Of a DNA stretch of 45,635 bases, positions 1-8,669 are shown one piece after another. Position 1 is the first letter of the stretch, and the number at the start of each line of letters is the position of its first letter. Below the pieces are notes generated by a model, which saw nothing but the letters and a program-made list of their open reading frames with translations, did not search any database and was not told the DNA's origin. Origin of the DNA: Oligoflexia bacterium (lineage in GTDB: Bacteria > Bdellovibrionota_B > Oligoflexia > Oligoflexales > JAGOVF01); NCBI GenBank assembly GCA_030432875.1, contig JAUILP010000023.1, positions 1 to 45,635 of the forward strand. Reading direction: 5' to 3'. Both the position numbers and the translations under genes were made by a program.

Positions 1-1
1 T

Positions 2-238
2 CAATTGAAACGAGCCGCCATGAGCATACCGCTCAGTATCGCAGAGGGAGATGGTAAAAGAACTCGCGCCGATTGCGGGAGATTCTTTGATATTGCTAGA
101 GGCAGTGCCATGGAATGCGCAGCTGCATTTGATGTATGCAGAATTTTAAATCTTGTAGACGAGCAAAAACAACAAACGACCAAGCTGCTTTTGCATTGGA
201 TAGTCGCAATGCTTACAAAATTGGCCAGGCCGCACTAA
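2..238 (+). CDS. Four-helix-bundle (S23/IVS-type) protein, 5' end cut by window
   Basis: The reading frame is open from base 2 to a TAA at 236-238, about 78 residues, and the N-terminal third lies outside the window. The visible part carries the family signature: RAAMSIPLSIAEG followed by an RFFDIARGSAMEC stretch, typical of the small four-helix-bundle proteins first found in 23S rRNA intervening sequences (TIGR02436/S23 type). These proteins form pentamers and their role is unknown; nothing here supports an rRNA context. The stop codon lies only three bases before the 106-bp inverted repeat, so gene and repeat may form one unit. An internal TTG or ATG is not a credible start because the family motif runs through the window edge. 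Confidence 0.75.
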   Translation, partial: QLKRAAMSIPLSIAEGDGKRTRADCGRFFDIARGSAMECAAAFDVCRILNLVDEQKQQTTKLLLHWIVAMLTKLARPH

Positions 239-241
239 GCT

Positions 242-347
242 GCAACGACGCCGTGTTTCGCCCAGACCCACGATGCCGTCTGAGCTTACGCCTAGGCTGA
301 CGAAATCGACTAGGTCCACGCATTAATGTGAGTACAGGCCCTAATCA
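242..347 (+). repeat. 106-bp inverted repeat, left copy
   Basis: Bases 242-347 are the exact reverse complement of 45530-45635, with no mismatch by eye over 106 bp. The match stops at 347/348, which fixes one boundary of the repeat. It has internal pairing potential (CCTAG with CTAGG around 290-315, CAGAC with GTCTG around 263-282) and starts three bases after the stop of the four-helix-bundle gene. It may be the tail of a multi-copy element or a point where an assembler stopped. Confidence 0.9.
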
Positions 348-423
348 TTATTAATATTTTTGTAACATTATTGTAGCCGTGTTTGGGGATGGTGTGGACT
401 TTCCACTTTTTTTTGTACAAACT

Positions 424-451
424 TTGAAAAAGAATTTAAAAGGATTATAAT
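424..451 (+). promoter_or_regulatory. Sigma-70-like promoter for the 491 gene
   Basis: TTGAAA at 424-429 and TATAAT at 446-451 are separated by 16 bases. It sits 40 bases before the lipoprotein start codon at 491, with a GAGGAG Shine-Dalgarno at 477-482 in between. Confidence 0.55.
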
Positions 452-490
452 ATAGAGTGTTTCCATCAACCAAATTGAGGAGTCTTAACA

Positions 491-1987
491 TTGCTTAGCT
501 ACAAAGCCTTATCAACCATTGGCATTGGTTTCGCTATATGTTTATCGAATTTTTCATGCGTAACAGCTGATAATAAACAAAGCTCAAAATTCAAATCAGC
601 AGGGAGCGGACTTTGTCAAATATCTTCTGATCCTGAAAATCCAACCCTTGCAACAGCAATGATTCAACTGAAGACTAGATTTACTGATTATTCCTGGGAT
701 AATACCAGCTATCTTGATGTCGGTAACCAGTTTTATATTGTTGGATTTCCTACAACCAGCGCTTCGGGAGCCCTTGCAGGCTTTCAATGGTATCGGATCA
801 AGAGGCATGCTGGCGACAGTGCGGAGTGGCTTGTAGCTGATACCTTTGAAAGGGAATGGATCAGCTGTTCCAGAGATCAAAATAGTGGTGGTAATGGTAA
901 CAATGGGGGTTCTATAAATCCCGTGGATCCGCCTGTCGATAGCAGCTTTTGCAATACGGTGGCAGAACCAGGGCATCAGTATTCAGGTTATCCTCAATTT
1001 TCAACCCATAAGATTTCCAATGGAAGGATTAGCCTAGAATTTACCAGAGGCTATATTGGTAGCCGTTTGTACCGGGTTCACTGGAACGGAAAAGATATCT
1101 TGTATCAAAATTTTGAAGGTGCTGATAGCTCAGAAAATAGGTTAAATTCCAAGGTCCAACAAACGACCTGGGGGCATGATGGTTCGAAAATGAAATTGGC
1201 TGGCGGAATCGAAGCAGCCTTTCCTCTTCAAGAGCATGGCCTAGTTGGTAACTGGGACTGGTCTGAAGGGATTATGGGATGTGATCCGCAAAAAGGTGAG
1301 AAGTACCATATCGCAACTTCGCCTCAAGACCGCTATGGTAACATTGTTAGGATTCGTACTTTCCTCAAACCTAATGAGGATAGTTTTTATCAGCATGTGA
1401 GTCTTTTATCGCCCCAAAGCGAAAACCCTATGATGTATTACACCAATATCATGCTGCCGAGTAATACATCTGGGCGCAATAACCTTGATCGAATCGAAAT
1501 TGGTTTAAATCCTGCAGATTATCAGGGCATTAAACAAGACAAGTTTATTGCTCATAGCACGAACGGACTAAATTTTTTACAAAATGTCGGAGCTGGAGAT
1601 ATTAATAATAATAAAGATATTTCCCAGAATTATATCAATGATGCCGCCAGGAGGTTTCCTAGCGATCAATGGCGAAAGCCCAATGAAAGTGCGGGGCTTA
1701 CGGGGAGTTTGGGGTATTTCTATATCGACCCCGTTCGATCTTTTGAAATGAAAAACTGGACAGCAAAATATCAATTGACCATAACTCCCTTAGCTTTGAA
1801 TGGACAAATCAACTATATTTATCCGAAGTTCTTTTGTGCCCATCATGATACTCTTTCTGCTGCCGGCACTGATCATGCCTATTGCGAAATGTGGTTTTCG
1901 CCCAATGCGCCAACTTTTTGGCATTGGCCTAAAGCAGAGAAAGAAGGTGTTGAGCATCTAGTCCGCATTGATGTACGCGGCCTATAA
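491..1987 (+). CDS. Lipoprotein, SH3-like N-domain plus DUF5107/mutarotase-like domain (weak)
   Basis: This 498-aa protein starts at TTG 491, chosen because GAGGAG (477-482) lies 8 bases upstream and because the leader then ends in a lipobox (LSNFSC, Cys at about residue 23). Residues 40-130 contain a WY.I...W...C pattern resembling a bacterial SH3 fold, followed by a Gly/Asn/Pro linker. The rest (about 150-498) has an all-beta look with ISNGRISLEF and GGIEAAFPLQEHG, which recalls DUF5107/galactose-mutarotase-like domains; this is a weak resemblance. No catalytic residue can be assigned. It is probably anchored in the outer membrane, facing either the periplasm or the exterior. It has its own promoter, and a small hairpin follows at 2037. 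Confidence 0.7.
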   Translation: MLSYKALSTIGIGFAICLSNFSCVTADNKQSSKFKSAGSGLCQISSDPENPTLATAMIQLKTRFTDYSWDNTSYLDVGNQFYIVGFPTTSASGALAGFQWYRIKRHAGDSAEWLVADTFEREWISCSRDQNSGGNGNNGGSINPVDPPVDSSFCNTVAEPGHQYSGYPQFSTHKISNGRISLEFTRGYIGSRLYRVHWNGKDILYQNFEGADSSENRLNSKVQQTTWGHDGSKMKLAGGIEAAFPLQEHGLVGNWDWSEGIMGCDPQKGEKYHIATSPQDRYGNIVRIRTFLKPNEDSFYQHVSLLSPQSENPMMYYTNIMLPSNTSGRNNLDRIEIGLNPADYQGIKQDKFIAHSTNGLNFLQNVGAGDINNNKDISQNYINDAARRFPSDQWRKPNESAGLTGSLGYFYIDPVRSFEMKNWTAKYQLTITPLALNGQINYIYPKFFCAHHDTLSAAGTDHAYCEMWFSPNAPTFWHWPKAEKEGVEHLVRIDVRGL

Positions 1988-2036
1988 ATTTTTTAAAATG
2001 GGGAAGCTGAAAGCTCCTTGATTGGTTTTCTTTGTT

Positions 2037-2056
2037 AGTCAGTCCCTGACTCTTTT
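2037..2056 (+). terminator. Small hairpin between convergent genes
   Basis: AGTCAG and CTGACT form a 6-bp stem with a 3-base loop, followed by CTTTT. It lies between the converging genes ending at 1987 (+) and 2071 (-). It is short, so efficiency is uncertain. Confidence 0.4.
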
Positions 2057-2070
2057 CCATCAAAGACTCA

Positions 2071-3591
2071 TTAGAATGTTGGTGCACAACTATTGGGGTT
2101 AGCTGGAACGGGATCTCCTTCGTGAATAATGCGAGCGCCAATTTTTGACGCCACCCCCATATGATTGCTATCCATATCATGATTACCACGGGCCCAAATC
2201 GCAGCTCGCAACCAGTTTATTTGATCATCCAAGGTATTTCCACGTGGAAAATTTTCTAAATCTTTCATTAGGTAAAATTTAATTTCATCTAGGCGATTAT
2301 TTATTTGTTGGATGACATAGGCAGGATGTAACCTACCCGACTCAAGCTCACACCGGTACCAATTCTTGTAACTCTCGATTTTGGTCGAAAAAAAACTATC
2401 AGCACAAATAGATCTCTGGCCATAGCCGGGTAATATAGAGCCTATTGGTTCGGAACTTTGGGTAAACTTACTCGCACTAGATTTATCAATCCATTTTCCC
2501 TCCCAATCGATAAAGAGAGTGGCATCAGCATCCCAATTAATTAAGCGCCACGCTGCCTTCTCGGGCTCCTTGATGACAAAATAGTTTTTCGTCCAGGTAT
2601 CGGTATCGTGAAAAAATGATCTCACCATATTGAAAACTACATAATCTTTTTGATTCAAAAGACTGAGATTTCCACCACAAAAGCTTTGCATAAAACTCTT
2701 GAGGGTTTCCAAGCTGGCCCCCTCTCCCTCAAATTCAAAGTGCTCAGCATTCAAATTGTCATCTCCCCATTTATAATGGGTATTTGCTTTATAAATTTGG
2801 GCACTTTTTTCTAAACCTCGATCTTTTAAAAAGGTTTTGTTTACTTTTTCTATCACTTGATAGAAGCCGAGTTTACCTACATTATAATCCTCGATATGAG
2901 CAGCGGCATGGCCAATCCGTGGTGCTAATCCCCCCATGCTATTGATCGTACGAAAGACGATCCAGTTACGCATTTGCGTGGGATCTATCCATGCAGCATT
3001 AAATACAATGTGATTTAATTTCGATTCCCCCAAGCCAAATAAGTTTAGTTCTGGCTTTTCATTTTCAATGATAACACCATCAATAATTTGTTTAGCACCG
3101 ACTAACTCCCGATAGTCATCATTTCCAGAAGTTATAAATTTTAAACGAAAAGAGCGTTTTGGCTTATCGGCAGAAGTCGCTCCATGTAATTTCATAATTG
3201 CGGCAAATGTTTTTTCGCCGGTTAGGTTGGTCGATACCTGCACCAGAACTGGCCCTCTATGGTCTTCAGTTATTTCACGGATTTTCATTGCGGTGGATGC
3301 TTGGCTGGGATGGTTTTTCACATTAAATGTGGGAATATCACCATAATAATCAGAACGGATAGGCTTAATAGGAACCGATGGATTACTATTACCAGGCCCG
3401 GTTGGAGCTGGTTCACTCTCTTGAGGACACTTTGTTTCATCGGTATGAAGTGTAACGCCCTCACTACTAGACCATTGTAAATAGCCTCTTTGAAAATGCT
3501 GTTGAACAATGCCACTCCCTATGCCCTTTTCTCGTTCACAGGGTAAACCAAGTTGCCTGCCCCAATCAGTTGGACCAGTCCTTGGGTCCAC
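2071..3591 (-). CDS. CotH-kinase-family protein with N-terminal LGFP repeat
   Basis: The 506-aa product begins with one LGFP-type repeat (residues about 12-48: LGLP...E...G...Q.F..GYLQW...G), then a linker rich in Pro/Ser, then a CotH-like domain. Supporting segments are KRSFRLKF near 147, an NWIVFRTIN...HIEDYNVGKLGFYQVIEKV stretch, YKANTHYKW near 268 and INWDADATLF near 354, the last matching the CotH metal/active-site region. CotH proteins are atypical protein kinases acting on secreted proteins; bacterial relatives outside spore formers have unknown targets. The GTG at 3589-3591 has no clear ribosome site, there is no signal peptide, and a stop lies 12 codons upstream in frame. The 5' end may therefore have been lost or the true start may be different. 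Confidence 0.7.
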   Translation of the reverse strand: MDPRTGPTDWGRQLGLPCEREKGIGSGIVQQHFQRGYLQWSSSEGVTLHTDETKCPQESEPAPTGPGNSNPSVPIKPIRSDYYGDIPTFNVKNHPSQASTAMKIREITEDHRGPVLVQVSTNLTGEKTFAAIMKLHGATSADKPKRSFRLKFITSGNDDYRELVGAKQIIDGVIIENEKPELNLFGLGESKLNHIVFNAAWIDPTQMRNWIVFRTINSMGGLAPRIGHAAAHIEDYNVGKLGFYQVIEKVNKTFLKDRGLEKSAQIYKANTHYKWGDDNLNAEHFEFEGEGASLETLKSFMQSFCGGNLSLLNQKDYVVFNMVRSFFHDTDTWTKNYFVIKEPEKAAWRLINWDADATLFIDWEGKWIDKSSASKFTQSSEPIGSILPGYGQRSICADSFFSTKIESYKNWYRCELESGRLHPAYVIQQINNRLDEIKFYLMKDLENFPRGNTLDDQINWLRAAIWARGNHDMDSNHMGVASKIGARIIHEGDPVPANPNSCAPTF

Positions 3592-3769
3592 ATTGGCGAA
3601 ATGGGTTTTTATTGAATTATTTTTCTATTAATTTCAAATATATATCCAACTTGGCGTAAATATTTATCCATAATATTGACTTATAAACTTGGCTATGATT
3701 AAAGGAGATCCGCGGACAGAGTCCTGGCAATTAATTTATTCAAAATGAAAGGTGACTAAAAGGAACCTC

Positions 3770-4606
3770 ATGGAAAGACCGGATATAAAAAGTTTTAACC
3801 ACCCCCGCGAGTTTTTGCTTGCTTGCTTTAATTACCAAAAGGCAGACAATCCCAAATTCAGTGTCCTCTTTTGGTCAAAGCAGCTTGGCTATAATTCGCC
3901 CGGCTACTTATCTAATGTACTCAATGGCAAACGAAAAATTCAGAGCACTCTAATAGCAAAAGTTTCTGCTCAGTTGAAGTTAGACAAATCCGAGATAGAA
4001 ATGTTTACCTTGTTATCAAAGCGACAAAATTCTAAAAACCTTGATGAAAAGGAGATGTACGGACAAATACTCGAACAAATTTATCCCCGTTTTAGGTCGA
4101 ACACCCTTGAACTTGATCAATTTAGCCTTATACGTGATTGGTACCATATTCCTCTTTTGCAATTGCTCGATCTTGCGAACTTCAATGAAGATGCGAAGCT
4201 TATTTCCCAGCTTCTTGACCCAAAAGTTCCGTCCCAGTCCATAGAGTTTGCCTTAAATCGCCTGGTTCGTCTTGGTCTCGCCATACGCGACAAAAAAACA
4301 GGAAAACTTAAAAAAAATAAACAGCATCCACTTTTTATTGGCAAAGACGTAAAAAACGAAGGCATCCAGCAATACCACCGCGCCTTTATACAAAAATCAC
4401 TTGAGGCTCTCGAAAAAAAGAGCGTTACAGAACGCGATATTTCTGCGACAACGCTCCCCATAAAACTAAAAGACATACCCAAACTCAAAGAAATTATTCG
4501 TGAATTTCAGCAAAAGCTGCATCAATGCGCCAGCACTGAGGCAGATACTCTTTATCAAATCAATATCCAAGCATTCAATTTATTAACATCAGAAAAAGGA
4601 TCGTAA
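3770..4606 (+). CDS. TIGR02147/DUF4423-family regulator
   Basis: This is a 278-aa protein of the family found repeatedly in Bdellovibrionota, myxobacteria and Fibrobacteres. The N-terminal part (about 15-80) reads like a helix-turn-helix unit (LGYNSPGYLSNVLNGKR), and the central RDWYHIPLLQLL followed by LNRLVRLGLA is diagnostic of the DUF4423 half. I chose ATG 3770 because AAAAGGA lies 5 bases before it; an in-frame GTG at 3752 is possible. The stop is one base from the start of the next gene, so the two are translationally coupled. In this family the regulator commonly sits directly upstream of a lipoprotein or exported protein, as here; a regulatory link is inferred. Confidence 0.8.
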   Translation: MERPDIKSFNHPREFLLACFNYQKADNPKFSVLFWSKQLGYNSPGYLSNVLNGKRKIQSTLIAKVSAQLKLDKSEIEMFTLLSKRQNSKNLDEKEMYGQILEQIYPRFRSNTLELDQFSLIRDWYHIPLLQLLDLANFNEDAKLISQLLDPKVPSQSIEFALNRLVRLGLAIRDKKTGKLKKNKQHPLFIGKDVKNEGIQQYHRAFIQKSLEALEKKSVTERDISATTLPIKLKDIPKLKEIIREFQQKLHQCASTEADTLYQINIQAFNLLTSEKGS

Positions 4607-4607
4607 A

Positions 4608-7600
4608 ATGCGTTTACTCACTCTTAGCAAAATATTTTTTAGCCTAACTTTGTTTCTGAGCTGCGCTCGTGGCTCATCGCCCCACCCTCAGATGGGTCAA
4701 AACCCTGAAGGTAACACCCAAGAAGAAACTTTGGTTGATGCAAACCCCAGAGAAAATGGTGATACTGAAACTTCCGAGGCGACAACCGCTGCGCTCATCA
4801 CCGAAGAACCTGTATTAGCGCCTGTCGAGAAAACCCAGGATACTCCTTTAGCCGAAAATCCCCAAGAACCCGCAGGAATTATCGCAGCATCTCAAGAAAA
4901 TGCTGCGGGAATAATATTTGATGACCTCACCGAAATTCAAAATGGTGGTGGGGCCACCGTTGGCAATGGAGGCAATGCCCTTGTTTGTTTAAAACTAGGA
5001 ACAAAAGAAATTTCTTCAGTTTCACTTCTTGACTATTATGAAGCCCAAAACAGATGGGACTTCACCATAAGCCTTGGTGACAAGACATTGTCTGTCGATG
5101 AAAAAATAGAATTGGTTTTAACGCGCCTCGCGAAATTTGATCCTAACCGCGCTGATGATTACCGCAAGCAAGCTGCGGAGTTTTCGTCTAACACAAATTT
5201 CTGGCCAGGAGTGCGCTTGAGGGCTATCAACGACGCCAACATTATTGGGCTCCCCTCGGGATGCGTGGTTTCCCAAATTGCTCGGCAAATGGAGCCCGAA
5301 GTCAGTTCAGACAAGTATTTTGTGATAGCCAAAGACCTTTTTGACCTAATGGATACCGATCAGAAAGCCGGGCTCATACTTCACGAAATCATCTACCGCG
5401 AATTTATCAGTCGTGGCCACACCCAGTCACCTGCGGCAAGACATTTTAACGCTCTCTTATCTTCTGAGCAATTTGCGCAACTAAATCTCATGAGCTACCT
5501 AAAGCAGCTCCAAACCAATAAATTATCGTTTGTCTATAAAAAAATTTTTCCCATAGATTTGGATGCCCCATTTCACATCATCACTGACAATTCAGATGCC
5601 TTAGGCGGCGCTATCCTTATCGATGCGCTTGAGCTTAAAAGGAATGGTTACCGTATTACGATTCCAGCAGGCGGAAGTGTAAAATTTTATCCTTCTGGCT
5701 TAGTGGCAAGCGCCATCACATCAAATTTTAAATACGCTCTTAATAACTTCTCTGCTGAGTATTATGAACAAGGAACACCAAACAATTTAGAGCTTTCATT
5801 CGATGAAACCGAGAGACTTAAAGAAGCAAGAATTGCCAAGCCTTATCAATCAGAGTCTTTTTTACACCTTGCAACGCCCTTATACCGCTATATTTCCTCA
5901 AAATATTTTGACCTGAGAAACGACGGGAGTATTCAAAATGTTTCCCCTGAAAATACCCCAGGAAATTTTAAATTATTTTCCGCTTACTGTGAAACGAGTT
6001 TTGGCTATATGCGGAATATTTCCTTTCATAGCAACGGAGCCTTAAAAAATATTTACTCGTGTAACAGTACTCTACGCATGACGGATTTAGGTTATATGAG
6101 CTCTTTTCCTGATCATCAGCTCGCCCTAAATGACCAAGAAATTGTCCTCGTCTCGACAGGTACCATAATTATTGGGCAGCCGCTGGAAAAGCGCCAATCT
6201 CTTCCCGATCTCCTGCTGGGGCCGAATGAGCTACTCATTGATGCTACTCATCTAAATTTTGAAAGAGTCATTTCTATCCGCATTAGTGCAGGTAATTGGG
6301 AACGGATTATTGAACCAAGCACTCCCTGGACGGTCATTCCCAAGGGTTCTGAAGAAATAAAAGTGGAATACATTTTTGACGATGCAAGCAGTGAAAACAA
6401 TCCTATCACAGAATACTTAAAAATTGACGCCCTAACACCAATCAATAAGGAGGGGGTGATACCCTTATACCCCATGTTTCATGTAGCCTCCCCCAATATA
6501 ATGTTAGATCCCGAAATTGTAGCCAAAGCCCGAAACATTGAATTAGTCATTTGTAACGGAGCACTTTTTCATTCTAGGTGTACAAAAAAGTATTTTAGTG
6601 CGTTTCCCGAAAACTTTCTGGAAGATTTTGATAGAAGCCTTATTTTCGGTGTAAATAAACGAGTGGATTTAGATAAAGTTAGCATTAAAATGTCCTTTGA
6701 GTTTCCAGAAAGCTTTTCTAAGAACTACCACTCCGTGACTTTTTTGTCAGAGGAATCAAGTTTTGCGGATCCCATAGTTATTGAAGAAAAAACCCTAAAA
6801 TTTAGCGAGCTTGATGCCTACAGAGCTCTTGAAAAAAGCCCTTCTTTAGGTAGCGACTCTATGAAAAACCTAAGGTTCCATTATGAAACCAACCCAAAGT
6901 CACCTTTTTATAAAAAAGTCCTTATTGTAAAAATTAAGGAACTAACAATCTTTGACATCGCAAGAAACACTTTAGAATCAGTTCCTTTAAACCAAGATTT
7001 AAGCGGCGTATCCTATACTGATCTTGATAGAATTATTCAATTCAATCAGGATTTTTCAATTTTTTGCGTCAATGAAACCTTAGGTTTTGTTGAATGCTTT
7101 AATGCAAAAAATCTGAGTTTGATCGCACAAATACAGACACCTATTGACGACAATGAGGTTAGAGGAAAACCACTTTCTGTTTCTGCCATTTTTGGGGACA
7201 GGGTCCTAGCCATTGGGCCCACACAGGATTTTGTCGTTTTTTCTTTCACCGAAGATAAAATCATTTGGGAGTCTTCTTTACCTTTGGGACGCACCTCTCA
7301 AGATATATGGGGCATTAGTGAAGATGAGGTCTTGGTGGCGACAAGTGATTTTTATGGCAATATTTCTAAACTGAATTTGAAAGCGCTTCAAATCTCCTGG
7401 ACTCAAAAAACGCAAAATATAATTAACAGAGCAAAATTATGCCTTAATGAAAAAAATCACATTTTATTTTTAGATAAGGAAAAAGTTCACCCTCAAAACG
7501 CATTTGATCTTGATGGAAACAAAATTGACCTGGCACAAACAAGCAAGACTTGTGTTCGAGAAAAAAAACCTACAATTAAAAATGGGTTTTTGCCACTAGA

Positions 7601-7802
7601 TTCGGGGAACGAAACGATAACGGGATGGGGAATAAAAGCTGATTTTGCCCGTGTCATCCCCAAAGCCTACCCTGAAAATATCGACATTCTAGGATCCTGG
7701 AATGAGAATCCTAAACTCATAATGATCACTGTGATCATTGAAGGGAAAAATTACATTTATATCATGGAGAAACGACCTGAAATACCCAATATTCAGGATT
7801 GA
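4608..7802 (+). CDS. Large lipoprotein with GNGG motif and propeller-like C-terminus
   Basis: The 1064-aa product has a lipoprotein signal (FLSC, Cys19) followed by a Pro/Glu/Thr-rich spacer to about residue 110. A GATVGNGGNALVC segment (about 115-127) and LILHEIIYREF (about 255) are features I associate with large exported proteins of Bdellovibrio relatives; HEIIY is not a complete HExxH metalloprotease motif, so protease activity cannot be claimed. The C-terminal quarter (about 820-990) contains repeated beta-strand units ending in W/aromatic residues, resembling PQQ/WD-type propeller blades. The gene starts one base after the TIGR02147 stop, so it is very likely cotranscribed. Function unknown; it is probably located at the outer membrane. 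Confidence 0.75.
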   Translation: MRLLTLSKIFFSLTLFLSCARGSSPHPQMGQNPEGNTQEETLVDANPRENGDTETSEATTAALITEEPVLAPVEKTQDTPLAENPQEPAGIIAASQENAAGIIFDDLTEIQNGGGATVGNGGNALVCLKLGTKEISSVSLLDYYEAQNRWDFTISLGDKTLSVDEKIELVLTRLAKFDPNRADDYRKQAAEFSSNTNFWPGVRLRAINDANIIGLPSGCVVSQIARQMEPEVSSDKYFVIAKDLFDLMDTDQKAGLILHEIIYREFISRGHTQSPAARHFNALLSSEQFAQLNLMSYLKQLQTNKLSFVYKKIFPIDLDAPFHIITDNSDALGGAILIDALELKRNGYRITIPAGGSVKFYPSGLVASAITSNFKYALNNFSAEYYEQGTPNNLELSFDETERLKEARIAKPYQSESFLHLATPLYRYISSKYFDLRNDGSIQNVSPENTPGNFKLFSAYCETSFGYMRNISFHSNGALKNIYSCNSTLRMTDLGYMSSFPDHQLALNDQEIVLVSTGTIIIGQPLEKRQSLPDLLLGPNELLIDATHLNFERVISIRISAGNWERIIEPSTPWTVIPKGSEEIKVEYIFDDASSENNPITEYLKIDALTPINKEGVIPLYPMFHVASPNIMLDPEIVAKARNIELVICNGALFHSRCTKKYFSAFPENFLEDFDRSLIFGVNKRVDLDKVSIKMSFEFPESFSKNYHSVTFLSEESSFADPIVIEEKTLKFSELDAYRALEKSPSLGSDSMKNLRFHYETNPKSPFYKKVLIVKIKELTIFDIARNTLESVPLNQDLSGVSYTDLDRIIQFNQDFSIFCVNETLGFVECFNAKNLSLIAQIQTPIDDNEVRGKPLSVSAIFGDRVLAIGPTQDFVVFSFTEDKIIWESSLPLGRTSQDIWGISEDEVLVATSDFYGNISKLNLKALQISWTQKTQNIINRAKLCLNEKNHILFLDKEKVHPQNAFDLDGNKIDLAQTSKTCVREKKPTIKNGFLPLDSGNETITGWGIKADFARVIPKAYPENIDILGSWNENPKLIMITVIIEGKNYIYIMEKRPEIPNIQD

Positions 7803-8049
7803 TCGAAGTTAAATGTCCTCAATTTTTTTTCCTTTTTTAAACCCTCCGATTCGCTAAAACAGGCTTATTTTAAAGTCAGTAGAAAAAAATATTTTAGGGC
7901 GTAGAATTCATTTGCAGGCTAGCCAGCCTAAAACCCCTGAGAACTCGAGCCACTAGGCATATTAGATATTGACGCCAGTATAAATTTGCGATAGGAATAG
8001 GTCTCTTTTAATTTATCATCAGTACCTTAAACAATTTCTGGAGAACCAC

Positions 8050-8628
8050 ATGTCAAAAGTATTTTTATTTATTACGTTCTTTCTAAGTATAAATTCTTAT
8101 GCGAAGAGTTTAGAGGGATACATTAGCAACCTAAAAATATCGGTTTCAAAAGATGCGACCCAATTAGATTTTAGTTTGGTTGCTTGCCCTAAGGATACTG
8201 GTAAATTAACGAGCCTTCATGCCGAGATCAAAGCCTTAAAAAAAGAAATTAAGGAAGTTAAAAACCAGACCGAGGCTAATGGCAATCTTATCGAAAATGG
8301 CATTAAAGAGTTAAAGGGAGAGTTATCTTATCAAGTGTGCCAAATTATTACTCGCTTAACTGTCGATTCTGAGATTGGCAGCCCGGTTTGCCATAGATAC
8401 GTCAACAGCGCAGAGACTCCACTCGACCATGATCCCCAAGATTTTGGTTGTATGGATATGATGGAATATAACCACTTTAGTATCAATTCTCTTGATCAGG
8501 CCTACCCAACAATTTCGAGCCTTGTTTTAGCAGCTGGTACCGCGGAAGCAAAGGTAGAGATACAATTTGAAACATTTGATATAAATCATAGGCATAGTGT
8601 AGAAATACAAAATATCTTGGTTAAATAA
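8050..8628 (+). CDS. Small exported coiled-coil protein
   Basis: This 192-aa protein has a signal peptide (about 1-18, cleavage after SYA) and a Lys/Glu-rich heptad segment at about 52-95 that should form a coiled coil. The C-terminal half has paired cysteines (VCQ, VCH, GCM) that could form disulphides in the periplasm. GGAG lies 7 bases before ATG 8050. I do not recognise a family. It stands alone between the large lipoprotein and the convergent ABC exporter. Confidence 0.7.
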   Translation: MSKVFLFITFFLSINSYAKSLEGYISNLKISVSKDATQLDFSLVACPKDTGKLTSLHAEIKALKKEIKEVKNQTEANGNLIENGIKELKGELSYQVCQIITRLTVDSEIGSPVCHRYVNSAETPLDHDPQDFGCMDMMEYNHFSINSLDQAYPTISSLVLAAGTAEAKVEIQFETFDINHRHSVEIQNILVK

Positions 8629-8641
8629 ATATGAGTTTAAT

Positions 8642-8669
8642 TTGATTTGGGGCCTCCGCCTCAAGTCAA
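8642..8669. terminator. Bidirectional hairpin between convergent genes
   Basis: TTGATTTGGGGC pairs with GCCTCAAGTCAA with two mismatched or wobble positions, loop CTCC. It overlaps the stop codon of the ABC exporter (8661-8663) and follows the stop at 8628, so it may serve both strands. Confidence 0.45.

Noticed and set aside
3677..3700. Promoter TTGACT/TATGAT before the TIGR02147 gene
   Set aside because: The spacing is only 12 bases, too short for a sigma-70 promoter.
4608..7802. Zinc metalloprotease from HEIIY in the large lipoprotein
   Set aside because: The motif lacks the second His of HExxH and no further ligand is evident.
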